From an uncultured Acidobacteriota bacterium (lineage in GTDB: Bacteria; Acidobacteriota; Terriglobia; Bryobacterales; Bryobacteraceae): a DNA stretch of 64,000 bases. Within the stretch, counting starts at the first letter, position 1; each line of letters begins with the position of its first letter. The stretch lies in the NCBI GenBank assembly GCA_902826685.1, contig CADEFT010000002.1, positions 124,001 through 188,000 of the forward strand, given 5' to 3'. Position numbers and translations under genes: made by a program. Of the stretch, positions 27,156-35,822 are shown one piece after another. The notes beneath the pieces are model-generated. The model was not told where the DNA came from and did no database searches. It was given only the letters and a program-made list of their open reading frames with translations.

Positions 27156-30100
27156 CGCCCGGTCGTAGAGCCGCGCGTCGTCGACGCGGCCATTCAGGAG
27201 CAACTCGGCGTTGTCGGTGGCGGTGTCGTTCTGATTGCCTCCAACGATGACGGGCTTCGTGGTCGAAGAGAGATTGCTGGATTGCGAGATGGTGGCTGCC
27301 TGTGTGCCATTGACGTATAGCCGTATGATGGACCCGTCGTAGGTGCCCACGACGTGCAGCCAACTGAAGGGCCCAGCCAAGCCGGCGCGGGCCTCGCGTT
27401 CCCCGGCGGATGTTCTGACCCGGAAAGAATAGCGGTTGTCGGCAAAGCCGAGGAAGAACGAATTGTCGGTGCCGTTGCCGAACTGGCGGGTGACCACGCC
27501 CACGTTGCCGGAGTGGTAAGCATCCATGCGAACCCAGGCGGCGACGGTGATGGCGTTGGCGAACCGGCTGAGCGAGGGTGAGTTTGCGATGCGCACATGC
27601 GAGCGGCTGTAGCCAAGCAGGTTGACGGCGGCGCCCGAGCGGCCCGATGCCCAGCCGGTGTTGATGAGCCGTCCCGTGTTGCCGAAGCCGGAACTGTCGG
27701 CCGCGCTCGATCCCGATCCTTCATTGAATTTCCACCGGCCCACCAGCGTGCCGCCCGCGCCCACGGTGACGGCGGCGGCGCTTGAGGTCGTGGATGCGCC
27801 GCCGTTATCGGTGGCGCGCGCGGTCAGCGAGTAACTGCCCTGGCCCACGTTATTCCACGTGAATTGATAGGGCGCGGCAGTGGACTCGCCGAGCTTGGTG
27901 GAACCGTTGAAGAACTCCACTTTGGTCACGCTGCCGTTGGCATCCGAGGCGCTGGCCGTCAAGGCAATGGAGGCCGGAGCGGCGAAAGAGGCGCCGTTTG
28001 CGGGCGAAGTCAGCGAGACGGTGGGTGGGGTGTTGGAGGGCGGCGGCGGAGGAGGCGCTCCTCCGGCGAGCGTCTGAATCTCCGTTGCACTGAGCGCGCG
28101 CTTGTAGAGCCGCACTTCGTCGACGCGTCCGTCAAACAGCAGGTCGGCGAAACTCCCGGAGCTGTTGTTCTGATTGCCGCCGATCAGCAGCGGTTTCGAG
28201 GTGTCGACGGTGACGTTGCCGGTCTTGGACTGGGCTCCCACTTGTACACCATTCACATAGAGACGCATGTTGACGCCATCGTAGAGACCGGCCAGGTGAA
28301 CCCATTGCTGCAAGGGAAGAGCCGCCGAGGCCATCAGGGTCTGCGGGCCGGTGGCGGTACGCACCTGGAAGAAGGGCCGGCCGGACTCCAAGGCCAACAT
28401 CCATTGATCGTCGGAGCCGGAGCCATTCTGTCGCGAGGCCACCACCGCGAGCCCGCTTGGCGCGCCATGGCGGTAGGCGTAGGCGGCGATGGTGAACTGA
28501 TTGGCAATCGAGTTGAGCGACGCCGATGGAGGAACGCGGACATGCGAGACCGACTCTCCGTAGAGGTTGGCGGCGGTGCCGGTGATTCCGGCGATCCACC
28601 CCACCGACATCAACGTTCCCGTATTTCCGTTGCCGGAACTATCGGAGACGGCGGAGCCGGACCCCTCATCGAACTTCCAATGTCCGATGAGATCGGCGCC
28701 GCCGCCTCCTCCTCCGCAAGCGGTGCTATCGAAATTGGCCGTCAGCGTCACCGAGGCGCTGCCGATCAGCAGGCGCCTGGAAGCGGAGGCGCCGCCGTCG
28801 GACCAGTTGGCGAACACGCGACAGCCCTGCTGAGGCGAGGGGACCGACACATCCACCTGCGAGTTTACGATCGCGCTGGCGGTGAACGGAGCCGTCTGCA
28901 GCAGGCCGTCATAGACGATCTGCAAACCCTGCGGCGATGTATTGAACGTGTAATTGACGGTTTTGGGACGTATCTCGCGGCATACCTGCGCGCCGAGGCC
29001 GCTCGAATCGGCGACGTTGGCGCAGAGCACGATATAGGTGTTCTGCCCGTGGTCCGGATAGACGAACGTGCCGCCAGGCGCGGCCGACGGAAGACTGATG
29101 ACATCGATGTGCTGATGGGTGTTGTGGACCAGGGTGGCCGTCCAGCGGATGGAGTTGGAGAGCGACCCATCCTGCAGGTCGGTGGCGGAGGCGCTGAACG
29201 ATACCGTCTGGCCCACGGCGGCCAGCGTGCCCACGGCGGGCGCGGTCAGCGTAATCACCGGTGGACTGCCGACGATGATGGTGGTCTGGGCCGTGCTCGT
29301 GAGGCCGGTAGTGTCGGTCACCGTCAACTTCGCCGTGTAGGAGCCTGCCGCGGTGTAGGTATAGGAAGGGTTCGCCGAAGTGGAAGCGGCTCCGGCGGGG
29401 CCGAACGACCAGGCATAGGTGAGCGCCTGGCCGTCGGGATCGCTTGACGCGCTGCCGGTGAAATTCACGGTCAGGGGAACGGTGCCCGAAAGCGGCGAGG
29501 CCGAGACGCGCGCGACGGGAGCGCCGCCGCCGCTGTAGCGAAGCCGCCGAATGGCTCCGGTGCCGTCGCCGTAAGAGATGTAGTAGAGGTCGGAATCGCT
29601 GCCGGCGAACAGGCCCGTGGTGGCGGTAATATTTCCGAACGCGACGTCGGAGATCACGTTGCCGGAAGCGTCGAGCTTGGCGGCGCGCACGACGCCGGTA
29701 TTGTAGTCGGCATAGAACAGAGCGTTCCGGTAGGCCTCCGGATATACGGCGCCGGAGTAAACGGGCCCCAGGATGACAGCCGCGCCGGAGCCATTGTGGT
29801 TATAGGCAATGATCGGCTTTTCCACGGCGCTGGCGCCCTGCGCATAGAGCTGCTGGCAGCGGGTGCTGGTGGTGGCACTGGTGGCGTAGGAAGCCTGCTG
29901 CGCGCTGCCCAGAAAATCGCCCTCATAGCAGGGCCAGCCGAAGTTCTCGCCGCGGCCGGTATTGATCTCCTCCCAATCGTTCCAGCCCACGTCGCCAAAA
30001 TAGAAGGCGCCGGTGGTGGGATGCTGCGCGAACCGGAAGGCGTTGCGCACCCCGTAGCTATAGACTTTCGACCGGTTGGCGTTGGGATTTCCATTGTAGA

Positions 30101-30869
30101 AGGGGTTGTCGCTCAAACCGGCGCCGGTGGCGGCATCGATGCGCAGAATCTTGCCCGCCAGGCTGTCTAGGTCCTGTGCGCGGAGCGCGCGCGGGTCGGT
30201 AAGGCTAGCGGATGAGGCGTCGCCCACGCTCACGTACAACCGTCCGTCGATGCCGAACCGCACCGAGCCGATCGAATGCGCTTCGCTGTCGGCGGGGATG
30301 CAGTCCTCGATGTAGGTGTTGGTCCCGGCGGCCCCGGTCTGGCAGGAAACGTCGGTGAGGTTTTCGCCGTTCAGCGGATCGCCGATATTGGCCAGCGTGC
30401 TGTTCTTCCCGAGCAGCACGAGGCGGGAGGAGGCGGCCGTGAGGGCCACGTTGTAGCCTTGCGACGCATCGGCGGTGACGCGCATCAGGCGCGATACACG
30501 GGCGCCCAGTGTGTCGGGCGTCACCCCGGCCGGATCGTGCGTGTAGAGCAGGTACACATAAGGCTGCGAGGGAAAGCTTGGATGGACGGCGATGCCGAGC
30601 ATGCCGCGATCGCCGCGGGCGCCAACTTCAGACGACAGGTCGGCGAAGGGCTGCGACTGAAGAACGCCGTTCACCACCAGCCGCACGATGCCCGAGCGGG
30701 TGGAGATGAAAATCCTGTTGCCCGAGGCGAATGCGATATCGGTGGGCAGGGACAGACCGGAGACGATCGTTTCCGAAGAGAAGCCGCTTGGAAACGTGTC
30801 GGCAAGGCTGGGAGTGGTGAGCAGAAGGGATACTGCGAGTACTACAGTCTTCAAATTGTTGAAAAGCAT
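27108..30869 (-). CDS. Secreted PQQ-dependent sugar dehydrogenase-like protein with PKD, Ig-like and two LamG domains
   Basis: 1253 residues. A signal peptide (residues 1-23) leads into a six-bladed glucose/sorbosone dehydrogenase domain (about 30-450; GLSLPTDIAFASGNRIFIS, RGMLGIAVHPSF, HSIGSVRFGIDGRLYVSVGD, FGWPCYEGD). Next come a PKD domain (about 452-535), a further domain with a C-rich NFDSTACGGGGGG linker at about 710-725, a LamG concanavalin-like domain (about 725-930), an Ig-like domain (about 945-1030) and a second LamG domain ending RALSASEVRALYDLG. The layout suggests a large extracellular oxidase or lectin-like protein binding polysaccharide. The gene is monocistronic; a GGCATATGCC palindrome at 30943-30952 lies upstream. 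It overlaps the amidohydrolase gene by 48 bases, tail to tail. Confidence 0.85.
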   Translation of the reverse strand: MLFNNLKTVVLAVSLLLTTPSLADTFPSGFSSETIVSGLSLPTDIAFASGNRIFISTRSGIVRLVVNGVLQSQPFADLSSEVGARGDRGMLGIAVHPSFPSQPYVYLLYTHDPAGVTPDTLGARVSRLMRVTADASQGYNVALTAASSRLVLLGKNSTLANIGDPLNGENLTDVSCQTGAAGTNTYIEDCIPADSEAHSIGSVRFGIDGRLYVSVGDASSASLTDPRALRAQDLDSLAGKILRIDAATGAGLSDNPFYNGNPNANRSKVYSYGVRNAFRFAQHPTTGAFYFGDVGWNDWEEINTGRGENFGWPCYEGDFLGSAQQASYATSATTSTRCQQLYAQGASAVEKPIIAYNHNGSGAAVILGPVYSGAVYPEAYRNALFYADYNTGVVRAAKLDASGNVISDVAFGNITATTGLFAGSDSDLYYISYGDGTGAIRRLRYSGGGAPVARVSASPLSGTVPLTVNFTGSASSDPDGQALTYAWSFGPAGAASTSANPSYTYTAAGSYTAKLTVTDTTGLTSTAQTTIIVGSPPVITLTAPAVGTLAAVGQTVSFSASATDLQDGSLSNSIRWTATLVHNTHQHIDVISLPSAAPGGTFVYPDHGQNTYIVLCANVADSSGLGAQVCREIRPKTVNYTFNTSPQGLQIVYDGLLQTAPFTASAIVNSQVDVSVPSPQQGCRVFANWSDGGASASRRLLIGSASVTLTANFDSTACGGGGGGADLIGHWKFDEGSGSAVSDSSGNGNTGTLMSVGWIAGITGTAANLYGESVSHVRVPPSASLNSIANQFTIAAYAYRHGAPSGLAVVASRQNGSGSDDQWMLALESGRPFFQVRTATGPQTLMASAALPLQQWVHLAGLYDGVNMRLYVNGVQVGAQSKTGNVTVDTSKPLLIGGNQNNSSGSFADLLFDGRVDEVRLYKRALSATEIQTLAGGAPPPPPPSNTPPTVSLTSPANGASFAAPASIALTASASDANGSVTKVEFFNGSTKLGESTAAPYQFTWNNVGQGSYSLTARATDNGGASTTSSAAAVTVGAGGTLVGRWKFNEGSGSSAADSSGFGNTGRLINTGWASGRSGAAVNLLGYSRSHVRIANSPSLSRFANAITVAAWVRMDAYHSGNVGVVTRQFGNGTDNSFFLGFADNRYSFRVRTSAGEREARAGLAGPFSWLHVVGTYDGSIIRLYVNGTQAATISQSSNLSSTTKPVIVGGNQNDTATDNAELLLNGRVDDARLYDRALSASEVRALYDLGAQ

Positions 30870-30974
30870 GCAATGAAGTTGTGTATACTGCAGCTTACAG
30901 TTGTATGCGGCAATAGGACTAATTTACTACCAGGTACTGCTACGGCATATGCCGATGTGTCCGGAGCTTCGGTA

Positions 30975-32684
30975 CTAGCGAAACTCAATCGCCGTGATCA
31001 CGCCAACCGTGCCTGTCGCCGCGTCGGCCTTGCGCAGGTATTCCACCATCACCGGCACGGGCTTCTGAGTGCCGCAGCGGAATTCGAAGGTGACCGAAGA
31101 GAGGTTCTTCATCAGCACCTCTCCTGGATTCTCGACCCAGAGCGCTTTCGGGACGCCGCCGGCGGCCCGGACGTGGAACCGCGCCGAGCGGCCCTGGCAA
31201 TCGATGCGTTCGAGCACGCCTTCCAATCGCTCCTCGCCCTGGCGCGGGCGCCAGCTTTCCGGTACGATCACGGCGGGAGCGGCGGCCGGTGGGGGCGCGT
31301 TGCGCGGTCCGGCGGCGCGATCGAGAGCGGCCCGGGCCATCTGAGCCTGGTTGGCATCGGCGGCGGAATCGAGAGCGCGATTGGCGGCGAGTTCGGCCTG
31401 CGGGCGATTGCCCAGGGCGGCTTCCGACAGCGACAGCGCGTGCCAGAAATACGACTGCCGGGGCAGGACGGAGAGAGCCTGGCGGAACCGGGCGCAGGCG
31501 GCGGCGTGGCGGCCCTCGTGTGCGTCTTCGACGCCGAGCAGAAACTGGGCTTCGGCGAAATCGGCGTTCCAATCCACCACGCGTTCGATCAGACGGCGCA
31601 CCTCGGCGCGGGGCGCGCCGGAATCGCGGGTGAGCATGGCGTATTCAAACGCCACGGCAGCATCGCGGCTGCCGAGTTCGAGCGCTTTCTCGAAATGGCG
31701 GCGCGCCTGGTCGCGGTGATCGCGGCCGAGGGCGATGTAGCCGAGCGCAGATTCGCCCAGGGCCGTCGACGGGCGATTCCGCGCGAGCCGGGCATAGATC
31801 TTTTCGGCCTCCTTCGGACGGCCGCATTCGCGCGCGAGTTCGGCGTAGGCGGTGTCGCCGTCGAGCTCTTCGAGCTCGATGCGGCGGGGTACGGCGGAAG
31901 CGGTGTCGAGCGCGACCGGAATCTCGACCACCGGCAGCATAGTGCGCTCGATGTAGGACTTCAGGTCGCTTACCGCTTCCGATGCCGTTTTGCCATAGAG
32001 GCGCTGAAACGCCGCCGGTTGCGGTTCCCCCTGTTCGATGGCGGCGAGGAAAGACGGGAACGCCTGGCGGTAGCGTTCGTGCAGCCGCAGCATATGAACC
32101 ATGGCCCAGCTTTGGGCGTAGAACAGACCGGCGTGCGAAGACTGTGGCGCGGGGGCGGTCAGTTCGGCGGCGCTTAGCAAGGAACTGGTGGCGAGCAGGC
32201 GCAGATGGCCCGCCACCACACCGCCGAGTCTGACCTTGCCGTTACGCACTTCGAGCGTGGAATGAAATTCGGCGAGGCCTTCTTCCATCCATTTGGGCAG
32301 CGGACCGGAGGTGTGATGAAGCACCAGGTGAACGTATTCGTGGAAGACCACGCGTGTGCTGCCCGAGGCCGGCAGCACGATGGAGTCGCGCTCGGCCGCG
32401 CCTTGGTAGAAACCGCGAATGGTCTCGCCCGGCCGCATGCCGCGGAACCGGCCTTCGCTTAAAAGGAACACACGCACCGGCAGCGGCGTGGCGCGCAGGG
32501 AAGGGGCGAGTCCGGAGAAGACGCGCCTGGCGAGATCGAGCCGTTCGAGCGTTTCGCGGGCCGCCTGTTCGCCGCCGTCGGTGTATAGATCGAAGGGCCC
32601 CGAGGCCAGGCGTATCCACTTGGCGCCAAGTGGCAAAGCGAGCGCGAAAAGCATGCAGAATAGCCACGCCATTTTCCTTTTCAT
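30975..32684 (-). CDS. Secreted gluzincin-like metallopeptidase with TPRs
   Basis: 569 residues. A signal peptide (about 1-21) is followed by a peptidase domain with the zinc motif HEYVH at 115-119 and a downstream EEGLAEF at 135-141 that provides the third ligand, the MA-like arrangement. Residues about 280-450 are tetratricopeptide repeats (HFEKALELGSRDAAVAFEYA; FAEAQFLLGVEDAHEGRHAA), and the C-terminal 90 residues form a small beta domain after a PPPAAAPA linker. Peptidase-TPR proteins of this type are common in Acidobacteriota, with unknown substrates. It is divergent from rpoN, with 41 bases between the start codons. Confidence 0.82.
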   Translation of the reverse strand: MKRKMAWLFCMLFALALPLGAKWIRLASGPFDLYTDGGEQAARETLERLDLARRVFSGLAPSLRATPLPVRVFLLSEGRFRGMRPGETIRGFYQGAAERDSIVLPASGSTRVVFHEYVHLVLHHTSGPLPKWMEEGLAEFHSTLEVRNGKVRLGGVVAGHLRLLATSSLLSAAELTAPAPQSSHAGLFYAQSWAMVHMLRLHERYRQAFPSFLAAIEQGEPQPAAFQRLYGKTASEAVSDLKSYIERTMLPVVEIPVALDTASAVPRRIELEELDGDTAYAELARECGRPKEAEKIYARLARNRPSTALGESALGYIALGRDHRDQARRHFEKALELGSRDAAVAFEYAMLTRDSGAPRAEVRRLIERVVDWNADFAEAQFLLGVEDAHEGRHAAACARFRQALSVLPRQSYFWHALSLSEAALGNRPQAELAANRALDSAADANQAQMARAALDRAAGPRNAPPPAAAPAVIVPESWRPRQGEERLEGVLERIDCQGRSARFHVRAAGGVPKALWVENPGEVLMKNLSSVTFEFRCGTQKPVPVMVEYLRKADAATGTVGVITAIEFR

Positions 32685-32725
32685 TCTATGCGTTGGTCCA
32701 TGTCGCGCTGGTAGAATGGGGCAAG

Positions 32726-34318
32726 ATGAGCCTGCTTACACCGAAGCTGCAGTTGCGGGTTGCGCAGAAGCAAATCCTCACTCCTGGCCTTGTCCAGATG
32801 GTGACCGTTCTTCAACTGAACCGGCTGGAGTTGAAAGACATGATCTCGCAGGAAATGGCCAACAATCCATTTCTCGAAGAGACGGCCGAAGCCGGCGATG
32901 AACTGACCCCGCAGGAAGTGCAGACGCTGCTTGAAGCCGAGCGGCAGGCCGATCCGGCCGATGCGCAACTGGCGATGGAGCCGATGAAGGCGGCGGCGCA
33001 GACCGAAGGCTTCGACTTCAGCGAATCGGAGTATGAGCCGGCGGCGAGCCCGGGTACGGTGGAGGCGGCTACGGCGGCGGCACCCGTGGCGGCGGAGGAA
33101 GAACCGGCGGCGGCCCCGGCCACTTCCGATTCCTTCGACGAGATCGACTTTGGTTCCTATTTCGACGATTATCTGGATCCGGGTTACAAGAGTCCCGCGT
33201 CGGAATCGGTGGAAAAGCCGTCGTTTGAAACCTTCCTTTCCTCGCCCGTCACCCTTGCCAGCCATCTGGAGCAGCAGTTGGCCCTCATGGTCTTGAGCGA
33301 GAAGGTGCGCGACGCCACCGAGGTGATTGTCGGAAATCTGGATGAGAACGGCTATCTGATGGAGAGCCTGGAAGACATGGCCGCCTCGGGCGAGTATACG
33401 CTGGACGATCTGGCCGAGGCGCTCAAGGCCGTGCAGTCCTGCGACCCGGCCGGCGTGGGCGCGCGCGACCCCAAGGAATGCCTGCTGCTGCAACTGGAGA
33501 GCCGCAACGGCAAAGGTGGAGTGGCCTGGACCATCGTCGCCAATCACATGAAGCTGCTCGAGAACCGGCAGTTCAAGGAACTGGCCAAGGTGATGGCGCG
33601 TCCGGCTGAGCATATTCAGGTGGCGGTGAACGTGATTCGCCACCTCGACCCGCGCCCGGGCCTGCGCTATTCGAGCGAAGGCGCCAAGCAGGTGGAGCCG
33701 GACGTCTATATCTACAAAGACGCCGACGACTACATCATTCAGTTGAACGATGAGGATCTGCCGCAACTGCGATTGAATTCGCAGTATCGCAAGCTGATCG
33801 ACCGCGAGCAGGAGCCGAGCAAGGATGTGCGCACTTACATGAAAGAGCGCTACCAGTCGGCCTTGCAGTTGATGAAGAATATCGAGCAGCGCAAGCAGAC
33901 GATCTTCAAGGTCTGCCAGGCGATCATCGGGCGCCAGCGCGAGTTTCTCGAAAACGGCATCGATCAATTGAAGCCGATGATGATCAAGGATGTCGCCGAG
34001 GAGATCGGCGTACACGCCTCTACGGTCAGCCGCGCGGTGGCGAGCAAATATGCGCACACGCCGCAGGGCGTCTTCGAACTGCGCTTCTTTTTCTCGGAAG
34101 CCGTGCAGGGACCGTCGGGCAATGAGACTCCGCTTCTGATTTTGAAACGGAGGGTGAAGAAGATGATCGAAGAAGAGGATTCGGCTCACCCGTTGACCGA
34201 CGATCAGATCACCGACCGCCTGCAGGGCGAAGGCATCAAAGTAACACGGCGAACGGTGGCGAAATATCGCGAGGATATGAAAATTCCTTCCACCCATCAA
34301 CGGCGGCGGCGCGAGTAA
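32726..34318 (+). CDS. rpoN: RNA polymerase sigma-54 factor
   Basis: 530 residues. The N-terminal region I is glutamine- and leucine-rich (QKQILTPGLVQMVTVLQLN), region II is acidic (residues about 60-140), and region III contains the core-binding domain, HTH (ASTVSRAVASKYAHTPQG) and the RpoN box ARRTVAKYRE-type sequence (TRRTVAKYREDMKIP). RpoN directs RNA polymerase to -24/-12 promoters and needs AAA+ activators. I chose the ATG at 32726 because the longer frame from 32354 lies over the divergent metallopeptidase gene. The following hpf and rapZ genes are a conserved rpoN neighbourhood. A candidate -24/-12 site is noted upstream of the PEP-CTERM gene at 53937. Confidence 0.96.
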   Translation: MSLLTPKLQLRVAQKQILTPGLVQMVTVLQLNRLELKDMISQEMANNPFLEETAEAGDELTPQEVQTLLEAERQADPADAQLAMEPMKAAAQTEGFDFSESEYEPAASPGTVEAATAAAPVAAEEEPAAAPATSDSFDEIDFGSYFDDYLDPGYKSPASESVEKPSFETFLSSPVTLASHLEQQLALMVLSEKVRDATEVIVGNLDENGYLMESLEDMAASGEYTLDDLAEALKAVQSCDPAGVGARDPKECLLLQLESRNGKGGVAWTIVANHMKLLENRQFKELAKVMARPAEHIQVAVNVIRHLDPRPGLRYSSEGAKQVEPDVYIYKDADDYIIQLNDEDLPQLRLNSQYRKLIDREQEPSKDVRTYMKERYQSALQLMKNIEQRKQTIFKVCQAIIGRQREFLENGIDQLKPMMIKDVAEEIGVHASTVSRAVASKYAHTPQGVFELRFFFSEAVQGPSGNETPLLILKRRVKKMIEEEDSAHPLTDDQITDRLQGEGIKVTRRTVAKYREDMKIPSTHQRRRRE

Positions 34319-34377
34319 ATCACGCGGCCGGGCCCGTTGATCCGCTTCTTTTTCCAAGAGACATTTTGGAGGCTTTT

Positions 34378-34935
34378 ATGAAAGTGACTTACACCGGTAC
34401 TCCGGAGTTTCCGCCCGTGCAGCGGAAGAAACTGGAGACGAGAATGGCCCGGCTGAGTAAACTGCTCGACCGCGATGGAGAGAAAGGTCTGCACGTTGTG
34501 CTGACCACGCAGCGTCACATGCAGCGCGGCGAAATCACGGTCAACCTTCACGATCATCCGCTGGTCAGCCATGAATCGAATGGCGACGCGCTCACCGCCA
34601 TTCTGGGCGCCGCCGAGAAGATGGAAAAGCAGATCTTGAAGCTGAAGGCGAAGTGGCGCGACATCAAGCGTACGCCGAACGGCAGGATGCTCAACGAAGC
34701 GCCGCCGGCCGCCGCTGCCAAGTCCGTGGCGAAGAAGAAGAATGCCGTGACGCCGGCGGGCGGCCGGGTCTTCAAAGTCGACGCGTTGCGCAACCACAAG
34801 CCGATGACGGTGGAAGAAGCGGTGCTCGAAATGGACGGCGGCGGCCAATACACCGTGTATCGCGATGCCGCTACTGATAAAATAAGCGTTTTGATCCGCC
34901 GCAAAGACGGCCACTTCGACCTCATAGAATCCTGA
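34378..34935 (+). CDS. hpf: Ribosome hibernation promoting factor, long form
   Basis: 185 residues. The N-terminal RaiA/HPF domain (MKVTYTGTPEFPPVQRKKL, TRMARLSKLLDRDGEK, ITVNLHDH) is followed by a linker and a C-terminal dimerisation domain (KVDALRNHKPMTVEEAVLEM, QYTVYRDAAT), typical of long-form HPF, which forms 100S ribosome dimers in stationary phase. I set the start at the ATG at 34378 behind a GGAGG; a TTG twelve bases upstream is less likely. It overlaps rapZ by one base. Confidence 0.93.
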   Translation: MKVTYTGTPEFPPVQRKKLETRMARLSKLLDRDGEKGLHVVLTTQRHMQRGEITVNLHDHPLVSHESNGDALTAILGAAEKMEKQILKLKAKWRDIKRTPNGRMLNEAPPAAAAKSVAKKKNAVTPAGGRVFKVDALRNHKPMTVEEAVLEMDGGGQYTVYRDAATDKISVLIRRKDGHFDLIES

Positions 34936-35822
34936 TGGCCAAAGCACCGATTCCAAACCTTGCCGAAGCGCCGGAACTGATTGTTGTAACGGGCTTGAGC
35001 GGCTCGGGCAAGGGAACGGTGCTGAAGTGCCTCGAAGACATCGGCTATTACTCGGTGGACAACCTGCCCACCGAGTTGATCCCGATCTTCGCCGACCTGA
35101 CCAGGTCTTCGGCGGAAATCCGGCATGCGGCGCTGGGCGTCGATATCCGGGAAGGCGGACAACTGAACAAGTTTCCGGCGATCTACGCGGCGCTGCGCAA
35201 GAAACTGCGCGCGTCGCTCGTGTTTCTGGAAGCCGAGGATGCCACGCTGGTGCGCCGGTTCAGCGAAACGCGGCGGCCGCATCCGCTCGGCAAAAGCGAT
35301 TCGGTGACGAAAAGCGTGGGGCGTGAGCGTGGGCTGCTGACACCGATTCGCGATCTGGCCGATCACATCATCGACACCAGCCGCTTCAACGTGCATGAAC
35401 TGCGCGATGTGGTGGAGCACAAGTTTCGAGGCACGCGCGACGAATCGAAGATCATGATTTGCGTGACCAGCTTCGGGTTCCGCAATGGCGTGCCCGCCGA
35501 TAGCGACCTGGTCTTCGACGTGCGCTTCCTGCCGAACCCGAACTACATTCCGGAATTCAAGCCGCACTCGGGACGCCACCCGCGCGTGGCCCGCTACATC
35601 CGCTCTTTCCCGCAGACGCAGGAATTCATCTCGCGCATTTCCGATCTACTGGTCTATCTGCTGCCGCACTACATCCGCGAGGGCAAGAACTATCTCACGA
35701 TTTCTTTCGGCTGCACCGGCGGCCAGCATCGTTCCGTAATGATGACGCACGAGATCCGGAAGCTGCTGGCCAAGGCCGGTTACAAGGTCAAGGAAGTGCA
35801 CCGCGACATGGGGCGGCACTAA
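34935..35822 (+). CDS. rapZ: RNase adapter protein RapZ (P-loop)
   Basis: 295 residues. Walker A GLSGSGKG lies near residues 20-27, then YYSVDNLPTELI, a SFGFRNGVPADSDLVFDVRF segment, and the C-terminal GCTGGQHRSVMM signature. RapZ binds GlcN6P and controls GlmS expression in enterobacteria; in other bacteria its target is less certain. It lies in the conserved rpoN-hpf-rapZ order, with a TGATG overlap that couples translation to hpf. The ptsN gene that is often between them is absent here. Confidence 0.94.
   Translation: MAKAPIPNLAEAPELIVVTGLSGSGKGTVLKCLEDIGYYSVDNLPTELIPIFADLTRSSAEIRHAALGVDIREGGQLNKFPAIYAALRKKLRASLVFLEAEDATLVRRFSETRRPHPLGKSDSVTKSVGRERGLLTPIRDLADHIIDTSRFNVHELRDVVEHKFRGTRDESKIMICVTSFGFRNGVPADSDLVFDVRFLPNPNYIPEFKPHSGRHPRVARYIRSFPQTQEFISRISDLLVYLLPHYIREGKNYLTISFGCTGGQHRSVMMTHEIRKLLAKAGYKVKEVHRDMGRH

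Noticed and set aside
27864..29447. 527-residue plus-strand frame over the sugar dehydrogenase gene
   Set aside because: Glycine/arginine-rich shadow with no domain; the opposite strand has a signal peptide and several known domains.
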